Part shown: positions 1 to 5,371 of the stretch, one piece after another
Layout of the letters: each line of letters begins with the position of its first letter
Position numbering within the stretch: position 1 is the stretch's first letter
Assembly (NCBI GenBank): GCA_018828205.1
Contig: JAHJWA010000414.1
Location: forward strand, 1-5,371
DNA from: Alphaproteobacteria bacterium
GTDB lineage: Bacteria > Pseudomonadota > Alphaproteobacteria > Sphingomonadales > Sphingomonadaceae
DNA: 5,371 bases
Reading direction: 5' to 3'
The notes under the pieces: model-generated
Databases searched by the model: none
The model's input: only the letters and a program-made list of their open reading frames with translations
What the model was told of the DNA's origin: nothing
Translations under genes and position numbers: made by a program

Positions 1-668
1 ATCAGCGCGGTTTCGATCTCGCCGTCTTCGATCTCGTAGCCCTTGAAGGAGGAGGTTTCAGCCTGAGGCGCAGCGATTTCGGTATCTTCGCCCCCACTGC
101 GCTCCAGAACATAGGCCCCTGCGAACATCGTCGCGAGCAATAGGGCGCCAAGAAAATAGCCGATCAGCCCCAGCACCAGCTGGTTGATCGGCTCCATCCG
201 CACGAACAGCAGCGCAGCAAAACCGCACAGCGCATAGCCGGTGAGGATGTCGCCCTTCCAGATGAAGAAGAAATGGATCAGACCGAACAGCAACAGAAAC
301 GTCAATCGCCGCGCCTGCAGCCGCCGCCCGTGCCCGCGTTCCCAGGCTCGCTCGAGGAAGAGGTAAAGCCCCGCTCCGAACAACAATGTAAACAGCCCGC
401 GCATCTTGCCGTCGATCAGCACGAACTGCAGCGCCCACATCCAGCCTTCGGGATCGCCCGAGGGTACGAGGAACCCACCGGGCCAGGTATAGGCAATGAA
501 GGGCTGACCGAAAATGGTGATATTGGCGGCGAGGATACCCATCACCGCCAGCCCGCGAATGAAATCGAGGCTGGCGAGGCGCTGCCCGCCCTCGGCGACC
601 GGTCCGGGCTGGTCGGGCTCGACGGGGGTCGACGCGCTGGCTTGTGCCGGAACGGCGGTGTCGGTCAT
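1..668 (-). CDS. DUF418/YeiB-family multipass membrane protein (partial, C-terminus outside window)
   Basis: The frame is open from the ATG at 668 to the left edge, giving 222 residues of a protein whose C-terminus lies outside. After a hydrophilic, Pro/Ala-rich N-terminus (about 1-28) comes RLASLDFIRGLAVMGILAANI (residues 30-50 region), typical of the first membrane segment in YeiB-like proteins. Hydrophobic stretches follow near 78-106, 122-138, 140-157 and 161-187. The segment with paired arginines, an H-F-F-F stretch and WKGDILTGYAL (residues 137-147) matches the DUF418 pattern of a histidine followed by GDIL and a Tyr-Ala. An acidic loop starts near 192. GAGAAGG (674-680) sits 5 nt before the ATG and supports this start; an in-frame GTG at 674 overlaps that SD and is less likely. 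DUF418 proteins are inner-membrane proteins of poorly defined role, sometimes suggested to be transporters or acyltransferase-like. The gene lies 63 bp downstream of the Sel1/SPOR gene on the same strand, so co-transcription is possible. Confidence 0.85.
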   Translation of the reverse strand, partial: MTDTAVPAQASASTPVEPDQPGPVAEGGQRLASLDFIRGLAVMGILAANITIFGQPFIAYTWPGGFLVPSGDPEGWMWALQFVLIDGKMRGLFTLLFGAGLYLFLERAWERGHGRRLQARRLTFLLLFGLIHFFFIWKGDILTGYALCGFAALLFVRMEPINQLVLGLIGYFLGALLLATMFAGAYVLERSGGEDTEIAAPQAETSSFKGYEIEDGEIETAL

Positions 669-731
669 GGGCACCTTCTCATACCACCCCCTTAACAGCG
701 GCGGCGCCGAGAAGAAGCCGCAAATGCCCGC

Positions 732-1886
732 CTATTGCGTGACGAGGCAGTCCTGTCCGCCCGATTTGAGCGCGGTGCAGGCCTGCTGCGCCGCGGCGCG
801 GCTGGCATAGCCCGCGGCCATGACCTTGGTCAGCCGCCCGGCGGCTTCCTTGACCAGCCGGGCACCGCCCAGCGCGGGCCGTCCGCTCAGCCGCTCGATC
901 AGGCGATCGGCATTGCCGGGCTGACCGAAGGCGCCGAGCTGCAGCTTCCACGGCCCGGTCATGGCGGCGCTTGCAGACACGGCGACGGGAGCGGCCGCTA
1001 CGGGCGCCGGCGCGGGCGCCGGAGTGGGCGAAGGAGCTCGCGCTTGCACTACCTCGCTAGCGACCATGACCGGGGCGGTTGTCGGTTCGGTTTGCGGCAG
1101 CGTGTAATCCGCACCTGCCTGGCTGGACGCGACCGTCGTCACCGGGGCGGCGGTCGGCGCGGGCAGCACCATTGGCGGCTGCGGTTCATCGGGGATGGGC
1201 TTGGGCGCCATCGCGGTCTGCACCGGCCCGGTCTCGAGATCGACCGCGGCGAGCTGCTGCGACCGATTGGCGCTGGCCTGAGCGTCGAGCCGCTGAGCGA
1301 GCACCTGCGCCTGCTCGCGCTGATCCAGGGGGATATATTCGTCCATCTGCGCCAGCGCCGCGCGCGCCTGCGGCAGGCCGGTGCCATTGGCCAGAGTCAG
1401 CAGCGCATAGGCGCGAACCCAGTCCTTCTCGACCAGATCGCCGTTGAAATGCGCCACCCCGACCAGATATTGCGCGCGCGGATCGCCGCGGTCGGCGGCA
1501 GCGCTGACATAGGGCATCGCTTGCTCGCGGCGGCCGTCCTGAAACAGCAGCAGGCCATAATTATCGGCGGCCTTCACATGGCCCTGCGCCGCGGCGGCGG
1601 CGTAGAGCGCTTCGGCCTGGCGCGGATCGGCCTCGACCCCGCGCCCCAGCCGGTAAGCCTGCGCCATGTTGAACTGCGCGTCGGGATCGCCCTGCGCCGC
1701 CGGACCCGACCATTCGCGCACCGCGGTAGCGTAGTCGCCCGCCGCCCAGGCATCCACGCCCTGCTTCACATCGGCCAGCGCCGGAGTGGCGCCCGCCATC
1801 AGGAGCCCGGCCAGCGCCAGGGCGCCCGCAGTCAGGCCGGTTCGTCTCGCTCTCGGGTCACGCATCGCCGTCTCCATGGATTTCAT
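732..1886 (-). CDS. Exported Sel1/TPR-repeat protein with C-terminal SPOR domain
   Basis: From the ATG at 1886 this is 384 residues. It opens with a charged n-region (RDPRARR) and a hydrophobic core ending TPALA|DV (cleavage near 38/39), so it is predicted to be exported to the periplasm. Residues about 66-170 form Sel1/TPR-like helical repeats; two contain GDP-x-AQ (GDPDAQ, GDPRAQ) and one has the Sel1-like YRLGRGVEADPRQAE. A Pro/Ala-rich linker (about 225-308) leads to a SPOR domain (about 311-383) beginning WKLQLGAFG. SPOR domains usually bind glycan strands lacking stem peptides at the septum. Cys370 and Cys380, nine residues apart, could form a disulfide. Start choice is uncertain. The first in-frame ATG (1916) has no SD. 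The ATG at 1886 has AGG 7 nt upstream. The ATG at 1865 has GGAG 6 nt upstream and still leaves a complete signal peptide. The gene is divergent from the ParA operon. Its exact cellular role is unknown. Confidence 0.9.
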   Translation of the reverse strand: MKSMETAMRDPRARRTGLTAGALALAGLLMAGATPALADVKQGVDAWAAGDYATAVREWSGPAAQGDPDAQFNMAQAYRLGRGVEADPRQAEALYAAAAAQGHVKAADNYGLLLFQDGRREQAMPYVSAAADRGDPRAQYLVGVAHFNGDLVEKDWVRAYALLTLANGTGLPQARAALAQMDEYIPLDQREQAQVLAQRLDAQASANRSQQLAAVDLETGPVQTAMAPKPIPDEPQPPMVLPAPTAAPVTTVASSQAGADYTLPQTEPTTAPVMVASEVVQARAPSPTPAPAPAPVAAAPVAVSASAAMTGPWKLQLGAFGQPGNADRLIERLSGRPALGGARLVKEAAGRLTKVMAAGYASRAAAQQACTALKSGGQDCLVTQ

Positions 1887-1988
1887 GCTTTCGCCTACGT
1901 TTACTCCACTGAACATATAGTAAAACCCGCGTTAGCAAAATCTTGGCGGTGTTTCGCGCACTCCTGAGCGGCGTTTTACCCGGCCCCG

Positions 1989-2003
1989 TTAACCCAAAAT
2001 TGA
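1989..2003. promoter_or_regulatory. Candidate CtrA-type binding site (TTAA-N7-TTGA)
   Basis: TTAA-CCCAAAA-TTGA matches the alphaproteobacterial CtrA consensus TTAA-N7-TTAA with the correct 7-nt spacer and one mismatch. It lies about 90 bp upstream of the ParA start. A weaker, related element is at 1932-1946 (TTAG-CAAAATC-TTGG). If real, it would couple the operon to the cell-cycle/motility regulator CtrA. One near-match in an AT-richer intergenic region can occur by chance, so this is tentative. Confidence 0.3.
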
Positions 2004-2012
2004 GGGTAGTCT

Positions 2013-2053
2013 GCGAATTCCCTGCAGAGACCTCGCGTGTGGCGAGCGAATTC
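2013..2053. repeat. Two GCGAATTC repeats flanking a small inverted repeat (possible operator)
   Basis: The octamer GCGAATTC occurs at 2013-2020 and 2046-2053, starts 33 bp apart (about three helical turns), and its GAATTC core is palindromic. Between the copies lie the palindrome CTGCAG (2022-2027) and an inverted repeat CTCGC (2032-2036) / GCGAG (2042-2046). A related GCAATTC is at 2070-2076, next to the ParA SD. RHH partners of small ParA proteins commonly repress their own operon through short repeats in this position, so an operator is a reasonable guess. No binding is shown by the sequence itself. Confidence 0.35.
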
Positions 2054-2090
2054 GACGATGATCTAGGGCGCAATTCAGGGGGACCAAGCC

Positions 2091-2807
2091 GTGCGAGTAC
2101 TGGCGTTGGCATCGCAAAAAGGCGGATCGGGGAAGACCACCCTGTCCGGTCACATGGCCGTTCAGGCTCAGCGGGCGGGTGCCGGCCCGGTCGTTCTCAT
2201 CGATATCGATCCGCAGGGCTCGCTCGCCGACTGGTGGAACGAGCGCGAGGCGGAATACCCCGCCTTCGCGCAGACCACCGTGGCGCGGCTGGCCAGCGAT
2301 CTCAACGTGTTGCGCCAGCAGGGCTTCAAGCTCGCGGTGATCGACACGCCGCCGGCCATCACCATGGCTATCCAGTCGGTCATCGCGGTGGCCGAGCTGA
2401 TCGTCGTCCCCACTCGCCCCAGCCCGCACGATCTGCGCGCCGTGGGCGCCACCGTCGATCTGTGCGAGCGCGCCGGCAAGCCGCTGGTCTTCGTGGTCAA
2501 TGGCGCCACCCCCAAGGCCAAGATCACCTCGGAAGCCGCGGTCGCGCTGTCGCAGCACGGCACCGTCGCCCCGATCACGCTGCACCACCGCACCGATTTC
2601 GCCGCCTCGATGATCGACGGGCGCACGGTGATGGAGGTCGATCCCGACAGCCGCAGCGCCGCCGAAGTCACCGCGCTGTGGAAATATGTCTCCGACCGGC
2701 TCGAGAAGAACTTCCGCCGCACGATTTTCGCCGCCCCCAACCACCAGGCCCAAATGGCCGGTGCCCACCGACCCGCGGGCGGCTTCGGCCGCCGCGTGGC
2801 CCAGTAA
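2091..2807 (+). CDS. ParA-family (small, type Ib-like) P-loop ATPase
   Basis: This 238-residue protein has the deviant Walker A KGGSGKTT at residues 10-17, with signature Lys10 and catalytic Lys15. The A'-motif is LIDIDPQGSLADWW (Asp38, Asp40) and Walker B is LAVIDTPPA (Asp85). These identify the ParA/MinD ATPase superfamily, which dimerises on ATP and typically binds DNA nonspecifically to position cargo. There is no N-terminal HTH; the P-loop starts almost at residue 1, and DPQGSLADWW resembles small type Ib ParA proteins such as ParF. The start is GTG with AGGGGG 8 nt upstream; no earlier ATG is credible because the P-loop strand begins at residue 2. The C-terminal end (about 205-238) is basic and Gly/Arg-rich. 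No ParB with a KorB/Spo0J-type fold is visible nearby, so this is probably not the main chromosomal parA. The next gene, 25 bp downstream, is a likely RHH partner. Family assignment is firm; the cargo is unknown. Confidence 0.95.
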   Translation: MRVLALASQKGGSGKTTLSGHMAVQAQRAGAGPVVLIDIDPQGSLADWWNEREAEYPAFAQTTVARLASDLNVLRQQGFKLAVIDTPPAITMAIQSVIAVAELIVVPTRPSPHDLRAVGATVDLCERAGKPLVFVVNGATPKAKITSEAAVALSQHGTVAPITLHHRTDFAASMIDGRTVMEVDPDSRSAAEVTALWKYVSDRLEKNFRRTIFAAPNHQAQMAGAHRPAGGFGRRVAQ

Positions 2808-2832
2808 CCGGAAAAGGCTGCAGGATTACGCC

Positions 2833-3393
2833 ATGAGCGACACGGGTTTCGCCTCTCTTTCCTCCACGCTGCTGGCCCGCAAGGGTGGCGCGCGGCCGGC
2901 CATGCGCCCGCAGAACGGCGCTCCCGGCGTGGTCGACGGCAAGGAAGCCGCCGCCAGCCTGGAAGATCTGGGCTGGAACGACATGGGCGAGGAACCGATC
3001 GTCAAGGCGCCCGCATCGGGCGGCGAGGTCGTCTCGCTGTCGCCTGCGGCGAGGAACGACACGGAATCGTCCGATACCGACCCCGAACCGCTGCTGCAGC
3101 GCAAGGCGCACAGCCCGGTGCGCGACACGATCGAACGGATCGCACAGAAGCTGGAATCGCCGATGGCGCGGTCCACCCCCGAATCCCTTCCCCGCAAGGC
3201 CGCCGTCTCCGGCGGCGGCGGCAAGCGCGCCGCCTTCACGCTGCGGCTCGATCAGGACCGTCATCTCAAGCTGCGACTCGCCTGTACGGTAAAGGGCCGC
3301 AGCGCCCAGCAACTCGTGACCGAGGCGCTCGATGCGCTGCTGTCCGAGATGCCCGACATCGACCATCTCGCCGCGCAGGTAAAACGCGATTGA
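2833..3393 (+). CDS. Ribbon-helix-helix-like protein, candidate ParA partner
   Basis: The ATG at 2833 follows AGGA (2822-2825) with a 7-nt gap and gives 186 residues. The frame is open further upstream, but that part overlaps the end of the ParA gene and lacks an SD. Residues 1-28 are basic and Ser/Leu-rich (LSSTLLARKGGARPAMRPQ, residues 9-27). Residues 29-128 are low-complexity, acidic and probably disordered. The C-terminal 55 residues fit an RHH fold: strand about 132-139 (RAAFTLRL), helix A about 141-153, a turn at KGRS, and helix B about 157-171 (AQQLVTEALDALLSE). Alternating Phe/Leu and Thr/Arg in the strand fits a DNA-contacting ribbon. In ParF-ParG systems the RHH partner binds centromere/operator DNA and its flexible N-terminal tail stimulates the ATPase. 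By position and layout this protein could do the same. I do not recognise a named family. It might instead be only an autoregulator or a non-DNA-binding adaptor. Confidence 0.82.
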   Translation: MSDTGFASLSSTLLARKGGARPAMRPQNGAPGVVDGKEAAASLEDLGWNDMGEEPIVKAPASGGEVVSLSPAARNDTESSDTDPEPLLQRKAHSPVRDTIERIAQKLESPMARSTPESLPRKAAVSGGGGKRAAFTLRLDQDRHLKLRLACTVKGRSAQQLVTEALDALLSEMPDIDHLAAQVKRD

Positions 3394-3411
3394 TACGCGC
3401 CGCATATCCGA

Positions 3412-3429
3412 ACCCTCAGGAGGGGTAGA
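3412..3429 (+). promoter_or_regulatory. Strong Shine-Dalgarno inside a small hairpin, lipoprotein gene
   Basis: AGGAGG (3418-3423) lies 6 nt before the ATG at 3430 and is the strongest SD in the window; it fixes the start of the TPR/SPOR lipoprotein gene. It sits inside a short self-complementary stretch: CCCT (3413-3416) can pair with AGGG (3421-3424), or ACCC (3412-3415) with GGGT (3423-3426). The stem is only 4 bp, so any effect on translation would be slight. Confidence 0.6.
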
Positions 3430-4791
3430 ATGAGCAAGACGATGACAGCGAAGAGCAACCGGATGCTGGGCCTGGCCCTGACGACGGCGCTTGCCACGGT
3501 CGCCCTGACCGGTTGCACCGCCAATGTCGCCCCGCCGGCGCAAGCCTCCACGGCCAAGGCGCAGCAAGCGCTTGCCAAGGGCAATGGCGACCGCGCCGTC
3601 GCCCATGCCGAGGCCGCCGTGCTGGCGACGCCGCGCGACGCTGCCGCGCGCACGCTGCTGGGCACCGCCTACATCGAAGCGGGCCGGTTCCAGTCCGCAG
3701 CCACCACGCTGGCCGAAGCGGTGTCGCTTGGCGACGCTTCCTCGGGCACGCTGACGCGGCTCGCGCTGGCGCAGATCGCCGCCGGGCACCAGACCGCCGC
3801 GCTCGCGACGCTCGACCGTTACCAGGATGTCCTCGATCCCGCCGATTACGGGCTCGCGATTGCGCTCGCCGGTCGTCCGCAGGAAGCTGTCCACGTGCTC
3901 GGCAATCTGCTGCGCAACGGCACCAACACCATGAAGGTGCGCCAGAACCTCGCCTACAGCCTCGCGCTGCAGGGCGACTGGCGCAATGCGCGGATCATGG
4001 CCGCCGAGGACGTCGCCCCCGACAAACTCGGCGACACGATGAGCAAATGGGCGGTGCTGTCCGCTCCGGAGATGTACCAGCGCCGGATCGCCGACCTGCT
4101 GAGCGTCAAGATGGTTCGGGATCCGGGCCAGCCCACGATGCTGGCGCTGAGCAAGTTCCACAGCGTCGACCAGCTCGCTGCCGAGACCGTGACGCGGGAG
4201 AACCCCGCTGCTGCGACCCCCCACAGCGATTTCGCCAGCAGCTTCGGCAATGGCGAACTCCCCCCGGTGTCGCAGGCGGATCGCCCGGCCCCGACGCTTG
4301 CGCTGCTCCCTTCCGCCGACAAGGCGGTTGCGGCCCGCGCTTCGACCGAGCCGGTTTCCACGGTTTCGCCCGGCGCGCGCTTCGTCAGCCGCGAGGTGGC
4401 GCAGACCGTTCCCGCAAGGACGCGCTCCGTCGCCCCAGCGCCGCGCCCGGCAGCCCAGCCCCAGGCATCTGCCTCTCGACCCGCGGTCGCGATGGCTTCG
4501 GGTGACTACCGCGTGCAGCTCGGATCCTATTTCTCGATGTCCGATGCCCAGACGGCGTGGAAGGTCTTCCTCAAGCGCCACCCCGAGCTTGATGGCGCGA
4601 AGCAGGTCATCACCAAGGCCAACGTCAAGGGCAAGATCTACTACCGCGTCGCGGCCGGCGGTTTCGCCAAGAGTTCGGCGCAGGGGCTGTGCCAGTCGGT
4701 CAAGCGCGGCGGCGCAGGCTGCATCGCCTATGCCGCGAGCAATCCGCTGCCGGGCACGATCGACAACAACGTCCGCGTCGCGTCGCGTTGA
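3430..4791 (+). CDS. Outer-membrane-type lipoprotein with TPR repeats and SPOR domain
   Basis: This 453-residue protein begins with a lipoprotein signal: basic n-region, hydrophobic core (about 13-25) and lipobox LTGC with Cys29 as the lipidated residue. Position +2 is Thr rather than Asp, so outer-membrane sorting is expected under the enterobacterial rule. Residues about 40-198 contain TPR-like repeats, including LLGTAYIEAGRFQSAATTLAEA (76-97 region) and LAYSLALQGDWRNARIMA (174-191), resembling TadD-type TPR lipoproteins. A Pro/Ala/Ser-rich linker (about 255-356) precedes a SPOR domain (about 357-433; YRVQLGSYFS at 360-369) and a short tail. Cys421 and Cys431 have the same nine-residue gap as in the divergently encoded SPOR protein. 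SPOR domains typically bind denuded peptidoglycan at the septum, so the protein is predicted to tether outer membrane and cell wall at division or remodelling sites. It is the third gene of the ParA cluster, 36 bp after the RHH gene. Domain calls are good; the biological role is inferred. Confidence 0.93.
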   Translation: MSKTMTAKSNRMLGLALTTALATVALTGCTANVAPPAQASTAKAQQALAKGNGDRAVAHAEAAVLATPRDAAARTLLGTAYIEAGRFQSAATTLAEAVSLGDASSGTLTRLALAQIAAGHQTAALATLDRYQDVLDPADYGLAIALAGRPQEAVHVLGNLLRNGTNTMKVRQNLAYSLALQGDWRNARIMAAEDVAPDKLGDTMSKWAVLSAPEMYQRRIADLLSVKMVRDPGQPTMLALSKFHSVDQLAAETVTRENPAAATPHSDFASSFGNGELPPVSQADRPAPTLALLPSADKAVAARASTEPVSTVSPGARFVSREVAQTVPARTRSVAPAPRPAAQPQASASRPAVAMASGDYRVQLGSYFSMSDAQTAWKVFLKRHPELDGAKQVITKANVKGKIYYRVAAGGFAKSSAQGLCQSVKRGGAGCIAYAASNPLPGTIDNNVRVASR

Positions 4792-4811
4792 TCTCCGCAT
4801 TCTAGAACGGC

Positions 4812-4841
4812 GAAGCCTCTCCCCATCGCGGGAGGGGCTTC
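4812..4841. terminator. Shared hairpin terminator between convergent genes
   Basis: GAAGCCTCTCCC (4812-4823) pairs with GGGAGGGGCTTC (4830-4841) around the loop CATCGC. The stem is 12 bp with a single G-T pair (4818/4835). It starts 20 bp after the lipoprotein stop codon and lies 6 bp beyond the stop of the convergent dihydroorotase-family gene, so it can serve both strands. Neither side has a long T run, so it may act as a bidirectional or partly factor-dependent terminator, or as an mRNA 3'-end stabiliser. Confidence 0.7.
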
Positions 4842-4847
4842 TCGCTG

Positions 4848-5371
4848 TTAGCTGCCCCCGATCCGCATCCCGCCCTTGAACAGCGCGGTTACCCGCCCCT
4901 GCGTCGGCTGGCGGTCGAACGGGGTGTTGCCCGCGGTGGCTGCCATCTTCGAACTGTCGATGATCCACGGCTTTTCGGGATCGATCAGCGCGATATCGGC
5001 CTCGTAATCCGCGGCCAGCGCCCCCGCCTCGACCCCCAGCAGCCGCGCAGGCGTCGCCGCGACCAGCGCGAAGGCGCGCGGGATGTCGATGGTGCCGTCG
5101 CGCACCAGCGTCAGCACCATAGCCAGCAGCGTCTCCGCCCCCGCCATTCCCGGCGCGGCATCGGCAAAGGGCAGGCGCTTCTGCTCGGGCCCGCGCGGAT
5201 CGTGCCCGCTGGCGATCACGTCGATCGTGCCGTCGCCGATCGCCTCGATCACCGCCTGCCGATCGTCCTCGACCCGCAGCGGGGGCGACAGCCGCATGAA
5301 GCTGCGAAAATCGGCGGTCGCCAGATCGGAGAGCATGAAATGCGCCGGGGTCACCCCCGCTGTGATCGAGA
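4848..5371 (-). CDS. pyrC: Dihydroorotase-family protein, C-terminal part, probably non-catalytic (PyrC'-like)
   Basis: The frame is open from the right edge to TAA at 4848-4850, about 174 residues, so the N-terminal half lies outside. VTPAHFMLSD corresponds to the VTPHHLLLTD region of class I dihydroorotases. It is followed by PPLRVEDDRQAVIEAIGDGTIDVIASGHDP, where active enzymes have NPPLR and later TDHAPH, and by LPFADAAPGMAGAETLL (PF-EA-G-GLET in the family). Dihydroorotase closes carbamoyl-aspartate to dihydroorotate in pyrimidine synthesis. Here the Asn before PPLR is Ser (5286-5288), the metal/catalytic Asp of TDHAPH is Gly (5205-5207), and its last His is Arg (5193-5195). Loss of all three suggests an inactive homologue like the PyrC' subunits that pair with aspartate carbamoyltransferase (PyrB). 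Whether pyrB lies upstream cannot be seen. Family assignment is secure; the lack of catalysis is inference. A GTG at 5354 is an internal valine codon, not the start. Confidence 0.85.
   Translation of the reverse strand, partial: SITAGVTPAHFMLSDLATADFRSFMRLSPPLRVEDDRQAVIEAIGDGTIDVIASGHDPRGPEQKRLPFADAAPGMAGAETLLAMVLTLVRDGTIDIPRAFALVAATPARLLGVEAGALAADYEADIALIDPEKPWIIDSSKMAATAGNTPFDRQPTQGRVTALFKGGMRIGGS

Larger units (their letters stand above)
1887..2090. promoter_or_regulatory. Divergent intergenic region carrying candidate regulatory sites
   Basis: About 200 bp separate the divergent Sel1/SPOR and ParA genes, so promoters for both directions must lie here or slightly inside the SPOR reading frame. 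The region is more AT-rich than its surroundings. It contains a perfect 7-bp inverted repeat, GTAAAAC (1920-1926) and GTTTTAC (1973-1979). It also contains an imperfect direct repeat: CGTTAGCAAAATCTTGG (1930-1946) resembles CGTTAACCCAAAATTGAGG (1988-2006). I found no convincing sigma-70 pair. For the minus strand, TTGCTA (1933-1938) lies 15 nt from TATGTT, which is weak. For the plus strand, TTGAGG (2000-2005) has only a poor -10 downstream. AGGGGG (2077-2082) is the SD for the GTG start at 2091. Confidence 0.5.

Noticed and set aside
669..731. Possible terminator between the Sel1/SPOR and DUF418 genes
   Set aside because: Only a 5-bp GCGGC/GCCGC stem with an 11-nt loop can be drawn and no T run follows on the minus strand; readthrough is as likely.
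1903..1963. ACTC tetramers (1903-1906 and 1960-1963) resembling ParG operator half-sites
   Set aside because: Two isolated 4-mers are expected by chance, and the RHH protein here need not share ParG specificity.
735..1967. 410-codon open frame on the plus strand, opposite the Sel1/SPOR gene
   Set aside because: The opposite strand encodes a protein with signal peptide, repeats and SPOR domain; the plus-strand translation is Arg/Gly/His-rich with no domain and no SD.
1943..2836. 297-codon plus-strand frame overlapping the ParA gene
   Set aside because: It is an alternate frame of the ParA gene, which has intact Walker motifs; the shadow product is Arg/Gly-rich with no motif.
4800..4807. 8-bp palindrome TTCTAGAA after the lipoprotein stop
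   Set aside because: It is short, single and next to a much stronger hairpin; no regulatory meaning can be supported.
2668..4968. 766-codon open frame on the minus strand, opposite the RHH and lipoprotein genes
   Set aside because: It overlaps three well-supported genes, its translation is Arg/Gly-rich low-complexity sequence without recognisable domains, and it is the usual by-product of high-GC codon use on the other strand.

Overview
The window is GC-rich, densely coded bacterial DNA. It reads most like the chromosome of an alphaproteobacterium, probably Sphingomonadales (Erythrobacter/Sphingomonas relatives). That placement rests on protein style and base composition recalled from memory, not on a database search. 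It holds six protein-coding genes, two of them cut by the window edges. I see no RNA gene, mobile element or CRISPR array.

Layout. Positions 1-668 (minus) hold the N-terminal part of a DUF418/YeiB-type multipass membrane protein. Upstream of it on the same strand, 732-1886 encodes an exported protein with Sel1/TPR-like repeats, an Ala/Pro-rich linker and a C-terminal SPOR domain. A divergent intergenic region of about 200 bp (1887-2090) follows. It contains a near-match to the CtrA consensus, a repeated GCGAATTC octamer and an inverted repeat. The plus-strand cluster then runs as a ParA-family ATPase (2091-2807, GTG start), a small protein with a C-terminal ribbon-helix-helix-like domain (2833-3393), and a TPR/SPOR lipoprotein (3430-4791). 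The spacings are 25 and 36 bp and each gene has a Shine-Dalgarno sequence, so one operon is likely. A 12-bp-stem hairpin (4812-4841) lies between this operon and the convergent gene at the right edge. That gene is the C-terminal part of a dihydroorotase-family protein (4848-5371, minus) in which several residues normally essential for catalysis are replaced.

How the genes may work together. The ParA lacks an N-terminal helix-turn-helix and is followed by a protein with a flexible basic N-terminus and an RHH-like C-terminus. This is the organisation of the small ParA/RHH (ParF-ParG, type Ib) plasmid partition pairs, here apparently on a chromosome and coupled to a SPOR-domain envelope lipoprotein. 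A second SPOR protein of parallel architecture is encoded divergently. SPOR domains generally bind denuded septal peptidoglycan. The cluster may therefore link a ParA-type positioning ATPase to the division site or cell envelope. This is inference from domain content and gene order; no function is proven by the sequence.
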